Below are positions 36,875-45,746 of a stretch of 64,000 nt of DNA, piece by piece; position 1 is the first letter of the stretch; each line of letters begins with the position of its first letter. The position numbers were made by a program, and so were the translations under genes. The notes beneath the pieces were generated by a model, which worked only from the letters and a program-made list of their open reading frames with translations, did no database searches and had not been told where the DNA came from. Origin of the DNA: an uncultured Sphingopyxis sp. (GTDB lineage Bacteria; Pseudomonadota; Alphaproteobacteria; Sphingomonadales; Sphingomonadaceae); assembly GCA_936933955.1 (NCBI GenBank), contig CAKZIN010000094.1:27124-91123 (forward strand), given 5' to 3'.

Positions 36875-37908
36875 AGCGGTCCCTTGATCGGTAGCACCTC
36901 GACCACGCGGTCGCCGGTCTGGAGCATGCGCGCTCCGTGCTCCCAAAAGCCGATCGTCTCTCCGTTGCGGTAGATGCGCATGCCGCGCCCGCCGGTGGCG
37001 AGCTCGTCGATGCTGCGCCCAACCTCGTCCGCGCGCACCTCGCGCTCGACCAGCTGCACGTCGCCCGAAATGGAGGCGAGGTCGGCGAGATAGTCGCTGA
37101 CATGTTCGCCCTGCGCCGATCCCGCGAGCAGCAGCCCGGTAAAGCTCACCGGATTGATGACCGTTGTCGCCCCCGCCTGCCGCGCGAGCAGCTCGTTATC
37201 CGCCGCGCGCACCACGACGGTGATCGGCACCTCGGGGACGAGGTGGCGCACGGTGAGCACGATTAGGATGCCGGTATCGTCGCGCCCCGCGCTCACCAGC
37301 ACCGCGCTTGCGGTTTCGATGCGGACGTCGAGCAACGTTTCATCGCGCGTCGCGTCGCCCTCCAGCGTGACGCAGCCCATCGCTTCGGCCTCTTCAAGCC
37401 GCTCCGGATCGCGTTCGACGACGACGATGTTCCCCGCCTCGGTACCCCGTGCGATCAGTTCGCGCACCGCTTCGGAGCCGCTGACGCCGAAGCCGAGCAC
37501 GACGATGTGGCCCGACAGCGCCCTTTGAATGCGCGCCATGTGCCATTTCTCCCAGCTTTTCTTGATGACGAAGGTGTAGGCGGTGCCGACGAAGACGAAG
37601 ATCACCGCCATGCGGATCGGCGTCACGATGACCGCCTCGATCAGTCTCGACCGGTCGGAGATCGGCGCGATGTCGCCGAACCCAGTGGTGGTGATCGAGA
37701 TCATCGTGAAGTAGACAACATCCAGGAAGCTCACGACATTATCGTGATTGTCCTGAAGTCCCTCGCGGTCGAACCAGTGCACCGCGACGACGATGCCGAT
37801 CAGGAAAAAGACCAATCCCAGCCGCGCGGCGACGTCGGCCCAAACGGGAATGTTGGTCGCGCGCCTGAGCGGTGAGAATTTGCGCGGCGGCGATACGCGG
37901 CGCTTCAT
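36871..37908 (-). CDS. Potassium channel with RCK/TrkA-N domain
   Basis: The 345-residue protein has two membrane helices around a pore loop with selectivity-filter sequence TTTGFGD (residues 73-79). A cytoplasmic RCK domain starts near residue 130 (HIVVLGFGVSGSEAVREL) and a TrkA-C-like end follows. It likely conducts K+ (the Gly-Phe-Gly filter is an accepted variant of Gly-Tyr-Gly), gated by a nucleotide or ion bound to the RCK domain. It is followed upstream by surE and serS on the same strand. Confidence 0.9.
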   Translation of the reverse strand: MKRRVSPPRKFSPLRRATNIPVWADVAARLGLVFFLIGIVVAVHWFDREGLQDNHDNVVSFLDVVYFTMISITTTGFGDIAPISDRSRLIEAVIVTPIRMAVIFVFVGTAYTFVIKKSWEKWHMARIQRALSGHIVVLGFGVSGSEAVRELIARGTEAGNIVVVERDPERLEEAEAMGCVTLEGDATRDETLLDVRIETASAVLVSAGRDDTGILIVLTVRHLVPEVPITVVVRAADNELLARQAGATTVINPVSFTGLLLAGSAQGEHVSDYLADLASISGDVQLVEREVRADEVGRSIDELATGGRGMRIYRNGETIGFWEHGARMLQTGDRVVEVLPIKGPL

Positions 37909-37911
37909 CGG

Positions 37912-38682
37912 TTAGTTGCTCCCGCCCATGCGCTCCGCCAGCGCGGCGAGAGAGGCGTGATGCGTCAGGTCGACGCCGAGCGGGGTAACCGCAATCGTGC
38001 GCTCCGCGATCGCTTCGAGGTCGGTATCCTGTCCCGGCGTATGTTCGATGCCGTGCAGCCCAAACCAGAAGTAGGGGTAGCCGCGCGGGTCGGTGCCACG
38101 CACGATCGAGCCGCGAGCGTAATCGTGAAAGCCCTGCCGCACGACCCGCACCCCGCTCACCTCGTCGGGCTCGCAGGCGGGGAAGTTGATGTTGATGAGC
38201 GTGCGTTCGGGGAAGGGATAGTCGAGCAGCGGGCGCAGCACCCGCGCCCCCCACGCGCTCGCGACCGAAAAGGGCACGCGGTCGGCCATGCCCTGCCGCG
38301 CATAGACCTGGCTCAGCGCGATCGAGCGGATACCCGCGAGCGTGCCCTCGATGGCCGCGGACACGGTTCCCGAATAAGTGATGTCGTCGCCGAGATTGGC
38401 GCCGCGGTTGACGCCCGAGAGGATGAGGTCGGGCGGCCCGTCCATTAGCTCCCCGATGGCCATCATCACCGCATCGGTGGGCGTGCCGGATACCGACCAG
38501 CGCCGTTCGCTGTGATGCCGCACGCGCACCGGGCGCGACAGGGTGAGCGAATGCCCCGCGCCCGACTGCTCCTCCATCGGCGCGCAGACATAGACGTCGT
38601 CGCTCAGCTCCGCAGCGATCGCTTCGAGGATCTTCAACCCCGGCGCGTGGATGCCGTCGTCGTTGGTGAGGAGGATGCGCAC
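37912..38682 (-). CDS. surE: 5'/3'-nucleotidase SurE
   Basis: SurE is a metal-dependent nucleoside monophosphate phosphatase of stationary-phase survival. The 256-residue protein begins MRILLTNDDGIHAPG, with Asp8 and Asp9 as metal ligands. It has the SGVNRGANLGDDITYSGTVSAA segment and the INFP motif. The start is GTG 38682, five bases after the serS stop, so the genes are one operon. Confidence 0.96.
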   Translation of the reverse strand: MRILLTNDDGIHAPGLKILEAIAAELSDDVYVCAPMEEQSGAGHSLTLSRPVRVRHHSERRWSVSGTPTDAVMMAIGELMDGPPDLILSGVNRGANLGDDITYSGTVSAAIEGTLAGIRSIALSQVYARQGMADRVPFSVASAWGARVLRPLLDYPFPERTLININFPACEPDEVSGVRVVRQGFHDYARGSIVRGTDPRGYPYFWFGLHGIEHTPGQDTDLEAIAERTIAVTPLGVDLTHHASLAALAERMGGSN

Positions 38683-38687
38683 GTTGC

Positions 38688-39968
38688 TCAGCTCCGCGGG
38701 GTCAGGCGTTCGACGCCGCCCATGTAGGGGCGCAGCGGCGCCGGGATGGTGACGCTGCCATCGCTATGCTGATAATTTTCGAGCACCGCCACCAGCGTCC
38801 GACCGACCGCGAGTCCTGAGCCGTTCAGCGTATGCACAAATGCCGTGCCCTTCGCTCCCTCCGGCCGGTAGCGGGCGTCCATCCGGCGCGCCTGAAAGTC
38901 GCCGACGTTGGAGCAGCTCGAAATTTCGCGATAGGTGCCCTGGCCGGGCAGCCACACCTCGAGGTCGTAGGTCTTGCGCGCGGAAAAGCCCATGTCGCCC
39001 GCACACAGCAGCATGCGGCGGTAGGGGAGGTCGAGCGATTCGAGCACCGCCTCCGCCGCGCGGGTCATCCGTTCGTGCTCGGCATCGCTGTCCTCCGGCG
39101 CGACGATGCTGACCAGCTCCACCTTCCAGAACTGATGCTGGCGAATGTAACCGCGCGTATCGCGCCCCGCCGCCCCAGCCTCCGAGCGGAAGCAGGGCGT
39201 GAGCGCAGTCAGCCGCAGCGGCAGCTCCGCGGCGTCGAAGATGCGTTCGCGCACAGCGTTGGTGAGGCTCATCTCCGCGGTGGAGATCAGCCAGCGGCCG
39301 TCGGTGGTGCGGAACAGATCGTCAGAGAACTTCGGGAGCTGCGCGGTGCCGTAGGCGGCGTCGTCGCGCACCATTAGCGGCGTCGCGCACTCCGTATAGC
39401 CCGCCTCACGCACCTGCATGTCGAGCATATATTGGCCGAGCGCGCGTTCGAGGCGAGCGAGGTCGCCCCACAGAAAGGCGAAGCGCGCGCCCGACATTTT
39501 CGCCGCGGTCTCGAAATCGAGGCCCAGCGCGGGGGCGAAATCGGCGTGCTCCTGCGGGGTAAAGTCGAACGCGCGCGGTGTGCCCCAGCGTTTCAGTTCA
39601 ACGTTGCCGCTTTCGTCCTCCCCGTCGGGCACGTCGCTGGCGGGGAGGTTGGGCAGGGCGGCAAGGCGTTCGTGAAGGTCGCGGCCCAGCGCGTCGGCTT
39701 CGGCCTCGAGCGCGGGCAGCTCCGTCTTAAGTTCGGCGACCTCGGCCATCAACGCATTCGCCTGCGCCTCGTCACATGCGGCTTTGGCGGCCCCGATCGC
39801 CTTCGACGCGGCGTTGCGGCGGGCGAGCAGTTCCTGCGCGCGCGTCAGCTTGGCGCGATGGTCGGAGTCGATTGCGGCCAGCTCCGCCGCCTGCGCGGGG
39901 AGGCCACGGCGGCCGAGCCCGGCATCGAAGGTGGCAGGATCGTCTCTCAACAGGCGAATGTCGTGCAT
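38688..39968 (-). CDS. serS: Seryl-tRNA synthetase
   Basis: This class II synthetase of 426 residues charges tRNA(Ser) with serine. It has an N-terminal long coiled-coil arm (about residues 30-100), motif 2 ([22 protein letters not shown]) and motif 3 ([20 protein letters not shown]). ATG 39968 begins the usual [11 protein letters not shown]. Confidence 0.97.
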   Translation of the reverse strand: MHDIRLLRDDPATFDAGLGRRGLPAQAAELAAIDSDHRAKLTRAQELLARRNAASKAIGAAKAACDEAQANALMAEVAELKTELPALEAEADALGRDLHERLAALPNLPASDVPDGEDESGNVELKRWGTPRAFDFTPQEHADFAPALGLDFETAAKMSGARFAFLWGDLARLERALGQYMLDMQVREAGYTECATPLMVRDDAAYGTAQLPKFSDDLFRTTDGRWLISTAEMSLTNAVRERIFDAAELPLRLTALTPCFRSEAGAAGRDTRGYIRQHQFWKVELVSIVAPEDSDAEHERMTRAAEAVLESLDLPYRRMLLCAGDMGFSARKTYDLEVWLPGQGTYREISSCSNVGDFQARRMDARYRPEGAKGTAFVHTLNGSGLAVGRTLVAVLENYQHSDGSVTIPAPLRPYMGGVERLTPRS

Positions 39969-40004
39969 CGCTGCCGCTTATGCGGGTGGCGCCGCGCACG
40001 CCAC

Positions 40005-40039
40005 AAAAAAGCCCCCGCGGCGCTGCCGGGGGGGCTTTT
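40005..40039 (-). terminator. Intrinsic terminator after the low-complexity protein gene
   Basis: On the minus strand a G/C-rich hairpin (AAAAGCCCCCC ... GGGGGCTTTTTT) ends in six T. It lies 54 bp after the stop of the minus-strand gene 40093-41370. Flanking A and T runs make it potentially bidirectional. Confidence 0.8.
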
Positions 40040-40092
40040 GAGAGGGCGCTGCCGCCGAGTGGAGGCGACGGCGGCGCCCTGAACTGGACGCG

Positions 40093-41370
40093 TCAGGCGC
40101 GCGTGTCGCGCTTGCGCTTGGCGAGGCGGCCGCGTGCGATCAGCCCCGCCGCGCCCGCGCCGAACAGGAGCAGCATCGGCGGCGCAGGCACATCGGTCGG
40201 CCCGCCCGGACCCGTTCCCCCGCCCGACGACGATGAAGAGGACGAAGACGAGGAGGAGGACGACGAAGACGACGACGAAGAACTGGTCGCGCCGAAACTC
40301 GACGAGGTCGAGGTGATCCCCGACGAGGTCGAGCTGCCGCCCGACGAGGTCGAACTGGACGAGCCGGTCGAAGAACCGCCGCTGGTGGTGGTGCCGAAGC
40401 TCGACGACCCGCCGACGCCCGACGAGCTCGAAGACGAGGAGGATGACGAAGACGACGAGGACGACGAGGAGCTCGACGAGGAACTGCTGCTGTAATTGCC
40501 GCTCGAGGTGCTGACGCCGCCGGTAGAAGTGGAAACCCCACCGGTCGAGGTCGAGACGCCGCTGGAGGTGCTGACGCCGCCGGTCGAGGTCGAAACCCCT
40601 CCGGTTGAGGTGGATACCCCGCCGGTCGACGTTGATACGCCGCCCGTCGACGAGGAAACGCCACCCGTGGACGTGCTCACGCCACCGGTCGAACTGGTCG
40701 AACTGATGCCCCCGGTGGAGGTCGACACACCGCCCGAGGTGCTCGACGAGGTCGAGCTCACGCCGCCGGTCGATGTCGACGTCGAGCCGCCAGTCGACGA
40801 GATGCCACCGGTCGAGGTGGAGGTTGAGCCGCCGGTCGAAGTCAGGCCACCGGTCGAACTGCTCGTCGAACCGCCGCTGCTGGTGGACGAGATGACGATG
40901 TTGCTCCCGCCACCGCCGCTGCCGCCACCAAAGAAGCCACCGATGATACCACCGACCAGGCCCCCGCCGAACCCGCCGCCGATGCCGCCACCCACGACCA
41001 CCGGCGCGGCACCGCCACCCCAGCTGTAGGGAGCGCCATCACGGGCAGGGTACGGGAGCGGCATCGGTGCGGCGGCAGCGTAGGGAACGCGCGTCACGAC
41101 CGGCTGGCCGGGGTAGATGGTGCGACGCGTTACGACCCGGCGGACACGCTGGACGGTCCGCGCGCGGGCGACGGTGCGCTGGCGGGTTACGACCCGGCGC
41201 GCCTTTGGACGGGCATGCGCAACCCGGGCGCGGACGCGAGGCGCCTCCCGCACCACACTCACGCGTTCGCTCCGCTGTGCCGGCTGCGACACATGCACCG
41301 CGCCGCCCCCGAGAAGGGCGCCGCCGCAGGTGCAGGCACAAAGTCTGGCAAGAGCGCTACGAACCGACAT
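40093..41370 (-). CDS. Low-complexity Ser/Thr/Gly-repeat surface protein with PEP-CTERM-like tail
   Basis: The 425-residue protein has a signal peptide (SALARLCACTCGGALLGGGAVHVS). A strongly basic Arg/Val/Thr segment (about 45-115) and a Gly-rich stretch follow. About 220 residues are then built from Ser, Thr and Gly, with iterated STGGVST units and two runs of more than 18 Ser. The C-terminus VPAPPMLLLFGAGAAGLIARGRLAKRKR has the plan of a PEP-CTERM sorting signal (Pro motif, hydrophobic helix, basic end) with PAP in place of PEP. It is probably an exported, possibly glycosylated or matrix-forming protein. The open acidic frames on the plus strand are shadows of the repeat. Confidence 0.75.
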   Translation of the reverse strand: MSVRSALARLCACTCGGALLGGGAVHVSQPAQRSERVSVVREAPRVRARVAHARPKARRVVTRQRTVARARTVQRVRRVVTRRTIYPGQPVVTRVPYAAAAPMPLPYPARDGAPYSWGGGAAPVVVGGGIGGGFGGGLVGGIIGGFFGGGSGGGGSNIVISSTSSGGSTSSSTGGLTSTGGSTSTSTGGISSTGGSTSTSTGGVSSTSSSTSGGVSTSTGGISSTSSTGGVSTSTGGVSSSTGGVSTSTGGVSTSTGGVSTSTGGVSTSSGVSTSTGGVSTSTGGVSTSSGNYSSSSSSSSSSSSSSSSSSSSSSSSGVGGSSSFGTTTSGGSSTGSSSSTSSGGSSTSSGITSTSSSFGATSSSSSSSSSSSSSSSSSSSSGGGTGPGGPTDVPAPPMLLLFGAGAAGLIARGRLAKRKRDTRA

Positions 41371-41663
41371 GCTGAAAAGTCCACTTGTTCCGCAATGTCC
41401 GCCGCGTCGCAGGGACGACCAGCGGTTTTGCGACATGGAGGATGACAATGTTTCCCTGCAATCATCTTAACCAACTCGCTCTTGAAATGGTAGCGTCGGC
41501 ACCAGTTGGCCCGGTATTTCAGCGACTTGGCTGTGCCGTTTCTGGACTCTGCGACGACCTCCGCGTCATCGGGGCGCATGATTCCGGCGCTTGCGGGGGA
41601 TTCGCCCATCGTCTAGGCGCCGCTTCGCCAGCCACGGCAGTGGTCGGCAGCGGGAGCCGAGGG

Positions 41664-42134
41664 ATGAGTTCTAGCGCGAAAAAGCGCGGGGGCGGGGCGC
41701 TCGAAGCCCCGTCGCCGCAGTCTGTCTCCGGCGAGGATGGTTACGTCCCGACCGCCGACGAAGAATTTATGAACGAACGCCAAGTGGCGTTTTTCCGGCG
41801 CATGCTGACCGACTGGAAGCGGGATATAGTCCAGGAATCGGAAGCGACGCTGGCCCAGCTGCAGGACGAGCCGCTGCGCGAACCCGACCTCACCGATCGC
41901 GCCTCCAGCGAAACCGACTGGGCGATTGAACTGCGCACCCGCGATCGGCAACGCAAACTGATCGCCAAGATCGACGCCGCGCTGCGCCGCATCGACGAGG
42001 GCGAATACGGCTACTGCGAAGTCACGGGCGAGCCTATCTCGATCGGGCGACTGATCGCCCGACCGATCGCGACCATGACGCTCGAGGCGCAGGAACGCCA
42101 CGAGCGCCAGGAGCGAGTCTCACGCGACGATTAG
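41664..42134 (+). CDS. TraR/DksA-family transcription factor
   Basis: The 156-residue protein has the DksA coiled coil with acidic tip and a C-terminal GEYGYCEVTGEPISIGRLIARPIATMTLEAQERHERQE. Only one of the four zinc cysteines is present, as usual for alphaproteobacterial DksA. It should bind RNA polymerase through the secondary channel and act with ppGpp. ATG 41664 has GGGAG upstream. The 293 bp before it (to the divergent surface-protein gene) hold no feature I can support. Confidence 0.88.
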   Translation: MSSSAKKRGGGALEAPSPQSVSGEDGYVPTADEEFMNERQVAFFRRMLTDWKRDIVQESEATLAQLQDEPLREPDLTDRASSETDWAIELRTRDRQRKLIAKIDAALRRIDEGEYGYCEVTGEPISIGRLIARPIATMTLEAQERHERQERVSRDD

Positions 42135-42204
42135 GCGACGCAGCAAGAGCGACGCGCGCGATATGGGGCGCGGTCTGGCGCGTGCCCCCCTTGCAGCCGC
42201 CAGC

Positions 42205-42375
42205 TCAGTCGGTCGCGAGTGCGTCCTTGAGCCTGAGCTTGGCCTTTTTCAGTCGCGCGATGAGGCTTTGATCGGGTCGCGGTCGCGCAATCTCCTGGTT
42301 CAACGCCGCGTCGATCTCGGCGTGGCGCGATCGAAGCGCGCTGATGTGGGAGGATTGGGCGGCGGACATGCTCAT
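42205..42375 (-). CDS. YdcH family (DUF465) small protein
   Basis: This is a 56-residue helical protein with the DUF465 pattern (HISALRSRHAEIDAALNQEIARP...SLIARLKKAKLRLKDAL). ATG 42375 follows AAGGAG. The function is unknown. A second member lies divergently 234 bp away. Confidence 0.8.
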   Translation of the reverse strand: MSMSAAQSSHISALRSRHAEIDAALNQEIARPRPDQSLIARLKKAKLRLKDALATD

Positions 42376-42609
42376 CGCAGACGTCTCCTTGTGCCGTGCC
42401 GGAGGATGAACCCACGGCGGGGGGGAGGAGCGGCGGTGGCGGTCCGACTCGGATGCCACACACGACTCCGAACAGTCAGTGGAACATGAAAGGGGGCGAA
42501 TGTCTCCCATACTCTGAAGGCAGGTGCGACCAGCCGTATGAGGCTGTCGCCGAACCGATCGCGCGCGCCCGGCTTGTCCCCGCCGACGATATGATTAGGA
42601 CCGCAGGTC

Positions 42610-42807
42610 ATGACCGCCGAAGAGATGGAGCGACGCCTGGAGGGACTGCGCCTCGAACATCGCGACCTCGACACGGCGGTCGCGGCGATAGCCGCCTCGG
42701 CACGCCCTGACATGCTCGCCATCGCCCGACTGAAAAAGCGCAAGCTGTTGCTGCGTGACGAGATCAGCTGGCTCGAGGATCAACTCGTCCCGGACATCAT
42801 CGCGTGA
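42610..42807 (+). CDS. YdcH family (DUF465) small protein, second copy
   Basis: The 65-residue protein contains ERRLEGLRLEHRDLDTAVAAI and MLAIARLKKRKLLLRDEISWLEDQL, the DUF465 pattern. Its stop overlaps the GTG start of the DUF1465 gene (GTGA), so they are coupled. The function is unknown. The 234-bp gap to the divergent copy holds no clear promoter. Confidence 0.82.
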   Translation: MTAEEMERRLEGLRLEHRDLDTAVAAIAASARPDMLAIARLKKRKLLLRDEISWLEDQLVPDIIA

Positions 42808-43271
42808 GGGCGGGCGAGCTGGCGGTGCCGCTGGTGGAGGCGCTTTACCGCGACGCGGTCGCGCTCGCCAACGAAGCGCGCGACTGGTTCGACGCGGCGC
42901 GCGCGCCCCTGGGCGAAGCCGCACACCCCTATGATGGTTGGGAGGGGCGGCAGGATCCGGCGCTGGGCGTCGCACTCGCCTGTGAATCGCTCCGGCTGAC
43001 GAGCCGCCTGATGCACATCATCGCCTGGGCAATGGAGCGGCGCGGGGACGCAGCGCTGGACCGCGGTCCGGAGTGGGTGAGAACCGGCAGCGCGCAGGAA
43101 CTCGCCCGTCTGCCGGACGAGGTGCGGCGCATGATCGCCGCGTCGCAGCGGCTCTATCAACGTGCGGAGGCCCTCGTCCCCGCGCCCGTCGACTTGCCGG
43201 GACCGGGCGGTGCGGCGGCGTTGCAGGCCCTGCTCGGACGTCGCTTCGGCGGGAGCGCGCGGCTTGGCTGA
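42804..43271 (+). CDS. DUF1465 family protein
   Basis: The 155-residue cytoplasmic helical protein with LVEALYRDAVALANEARDWFD, ESLRLTSRLMHIIAWAM and ARLPDEVRRMIAASQRLYQRA matches DUF1465. This family is restricted to alphaproteobacteria as far as I know and is possibly related to the ZapA/RcdA-type adaptor RcdA. RcdA in Caulobacter helps ClpXP degrade CtrA, so a proteolytic adaptor role is conceivable. Confidence 0.82.
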   Translation: MRAGELAVPLVEALYRDAVALANEARDWFDAARAPLGEAAHPYDGWEGRQDPALGVALACESLRLTSRLMHIIAWAMERRGDAALDRGPEWVRTGSAQELARLPDEVRRMIAASQRLYQRAEALVPAPVDLPGPGGAAALQALLGRRFGGSARLG

Positions 43272-43418
43272 GCATCTCTCGCCCGCTCGCGATCCTCAGT
43301 AATGCAGTTCGAGGGTTGATCGTCCCACGCTTTTTCGCGACGGTGCCAGCAGAGGCTGCGATGATGACGATGGCATTTCCGACCACCGTCGACGCCGCGG
43401 CATGATGAGCTTGGCCTG

Positions 43419-45746
43419 TTGAACCTCACGCAATTCCCTTCAAGGTCTGGCTCGATCCGCAGCTTTGCGCGGCATGACGTGAGTTGGCACGGCTTGGCGC
43501 GGACGCTGGTCGTCGGGGCTTTCCTCGTCGGCGGCGGACAGGCGATGGCGCAGACGCGCACCCCGGCGACCTCCGCGGCGACCAGCACGACGCCGCCCGC
43601 TGCGGTGCCAATCGACCCCGACGCCCCGCTGCCCCCTCTGGCACCGATCGGCGACGATCCGCTGGGCGAGCTCGACCCCAACGCGCCGCTGTCGGAGCTG
43701 CCGCCGGTCCCGGGCCTGCCCGATGTCGCCTGGCCCGATCCGGCGAGCGCGGTGCCGCCGCTCGCGCCGCTGCCGCCGGCGCAAATGGCCACCGACAGCG
43801 CGACGCCTGCGCTGCCCGGTGCGGCAGAAGACCCACTCGTCGCGCAGCTGCCGCCGCCGGTTGACGGCACGCAGGCGGCGGAGAGCGACCCGCCCTTTCC
43901 GATACCCCCAGCGGGCAAGCTCGCGCCCCCGGCGGACGCACCCGTGCTCGCTGCGGATGAGGTGCAGACGCAGGTCGCTCCGGCAGGCGAGACGCGTCGC
44001 TACTCGGTGGCGGTGCAGGGGTTCGACGATCTTCCCGAAGCCGACTGGCTTAATGAACGCTTCGGCGAGCTTTCGGCGCTGCGGCGGGAGGATGGTGACA
44101 GCGCCAACGGCGCGCAGATCAACCGCCGCCTCCGGGAGGACGTGGACCTCGCTCGGCAGCTGCTGCGCAACGCCGGCTATTATGATGCCGAGGTGGAATC
44201 CGAAGTGCGCCGCGTCGGTGATCGCTGGCAGATCGTGCTGCAAGCGGCGGTGGGGCGCCAGTTCACCTATCGCGGGGTCACCGTGCGCGGGCTCGACGCG
44301 GCGGGAGAAACGGAGGCGGCGCGGCTGCGGCAGTCGTTCGGCAACCCGATCGGCGATCCGATCGCGGTCGGCGACCCGATCGACGCGGACATCCTGATCG
44401 GCAGCCAGAAGAACCTGCGCTACGACATGAGGGAGACGGGTTACCCCTTCGCCGAGATCGGCGAGGAGACGGTGGTCGTCGATCACGAGACCTATGACGG
44501 CACGCTCGATCAGCCAGTGACGCCGGGAGCACGGCTGCGCTTTGGGGAGATCGTCGCCAATGATGGCGGGCTGCTCGGCGCGCGGCACCTCCAGCGGATC
44601 GCACGTTTCTCGCCGGGTGAATGGTATCGTGCGTCGGCGGTCGAGGATCTGCGCCGTGCGCTGATCGCGACCGGGCTCGTCAATTCGGTGGAGATTGCGC
44701 CGCGCGCAGCGGCCGATGGGCAGAACGTCGACCTCGACGTCAACCTGACCGCAGGCCCCCAGCGCACGCTCGCTGGACTGATCGGCTATTCGACGGGCCA
44801 AGGCTTCCGCGCGGAGGCGAGCTGGGAGAATCGCAACCTATTCCCGCCGGAAGGCGCGCTGATCCTGCGCGGCATCATCGGCACGCGCGAACAACTCGCC
44901 AGCGTCACCTTCCGCCGCAACAACTGGCTGGAACGCGACCGCGTTCTGACCGCGCAGGCGCTGGTCAGCAATATCGAGAGCGACGCGTTCAGCGCGCAGA
45001 CGATCCACCTTCAGGGCCGGGTCGAACGCCCTTCGACGCTGATCTATCAAAAGGTCTGGTCGTGGGCGGCGGGGGCGGAGGTTCTCGGCACCGACGAGCT
45101 CGCCTTCGTGCCCGCGCTGAATGCGGAGGCGAAGCGGCGCTACGTCATCGGCGGGCTGTTCGGGCTGCTGAGCTACGACCGCTCGAACAACCTCCTCGAC
45201 CCGACGCGCGGGTTCCGGTTGACCGGTCGCATCGCGCCGGAGATCAGCTTTCTCCAGGGCACCTTCGCTTACGCACGCGGGCAGCTCGATGGCACATACT
45301 ATCGCCCGGTGGGTGACCGCACAGTGCTCGCCGGTCGTGTGCGGCTTGCCGGGATCGTGGGCGCGTCGCGCGACAACATCGCGCCGTCGCGGCGGCTTTA
45401 TTCGGGCGGAGGCGGATCGGTCCGCGGCTACGGCTACCAGCGCATCGGTCCGCTCGCCCCCAACGGGCGCCCGCTCGGCGGGACGAGCCTGATCGAGTTC
45501 GCGGCGGAGGCGCGTATCCGCGCGTTCGGCAATTTCTCGATCGTACCGTTCATCGACGCGGGCAATGTCTACCCGACCGCGCTGCCGAGCTTCTCCGATA
45601 TCGGTAGCATGCGCATCGGCGCGGGTGTGGGCGTGCGTTATGCGACGAACTTCGGCCCGATCCGTGTCGACGTCGGCACGCCGCTCAATCCGCGTCCGGG
45701 CGACAGCCGCATCGCCGTGTATGTGAGCCTGGGGCAGGCGTTCTGA
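43419..45746 (+). CDS. tamA: Translocation and assembly module TamA (BamA/Omp85 family)
   Basis: TamA is an outer-membrane Omp85 protein that works with TamB in inserting outer-membrane proteins and moving lipids. The 775-residue protein has a signal peptide ending near GGQAMAQ and a Pro/Ala-rich linker (about 45-185). POTRA domains follow (from about 190: RRYSVAVQGF), then a 16-strand barrel with the RRLYSGGGGSVRGYGYQRIGP motif and terminal Phe. The start is TTG 43419; GTG 43479 is an alternative still upstream of the signal helix. Its stop overlaps the probable tamB start. Confidence 0.9.
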   Translation: MNLTQFPSRSGSIRSFARHDVSWHGLARTLVVGAFLVGGGQAMAQTRTPATSAATSTTPPAAVPIDPDAPLPPLAPIGDDPLGELDPNAPLSELPPVPGLPDVAWPDPASAVPPLAPLPPAQMATDSATPALPGAAEDPLVAQLPPPVDGTQAAESDPPFPIPPAGKLAPPADAPVLAADEVQTQVAPAGETRRYSVAVQGFDDLPEADWLNERFGELSALRREDGDSANGAQINRRLREDVDLARQLLRNAGYYDAEVESEVRRVGDRWQIVLQAAVGRQFTYRGVTVRGLDAAGETEAARLRQSFGNPIGDPIAVGDPIDADILIGSQKNLRYDMRETGYPFAEIGEETVVVDHETYDGTLDQPVTPGARLRFGEIVANDGGLLGARHLQRIARFSPGEWYRASAVEDLRRALIATGLVNSVEIAPRAAADGQNVDLDVNLTAGPQRTLAGLIGYSTGQGFRAEASWENRNLFPPEGALILRGIIGTREQLASVTFRRNNWLERDRVLTAQALVSNIESDAFSAQTIHLQGRVERPSTLIYQKVWSWAAGAEVLGTDELAFVPALNAEAKRRYVIGGLFGLLSYDRSNNLLDPTRGFRLTGRIAPEISFLQGTFAYARGQLDGTYYRPVGDRTVLAGRVRLAGIVGASRDNIAPSRRLYSGGGGSVRGYGYQRIGPLAPNGRPLGGTSLIEFAAEARIRAFGNFSIVPFIDAGNVYPTALPSFSDIGSMRIGAGVGVRYATNFGPIRVDVGTPLNPRPGDSRIAVYVSLGQAF

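Noticed and set aside
39776..41029. Long open frames on the plus strand opposite the surface protein, encoding acidic D/E runs and iterated PPVEVETPP-type units
   Set aside because: They are the exact antisense of the Ser/Thr/Gly repeat and serS 5' region. The minus frame has the signal peptide, sorting-type tail and terminator, so the plus frames are shadows.
42470..42500. GGAAC upstream of the second ydcH-like gene
   Set aside because: No CGTT at 16-17 bases downstream.
43018..43386. Minus-strand frame of 122 residues opposite the DUF1465 gene and following gap
   Set aside because: Mostly antisense to a recognised gene, with Arg/Ala/Pro-rich composition typical of shadow frames in GC-rich DNA.
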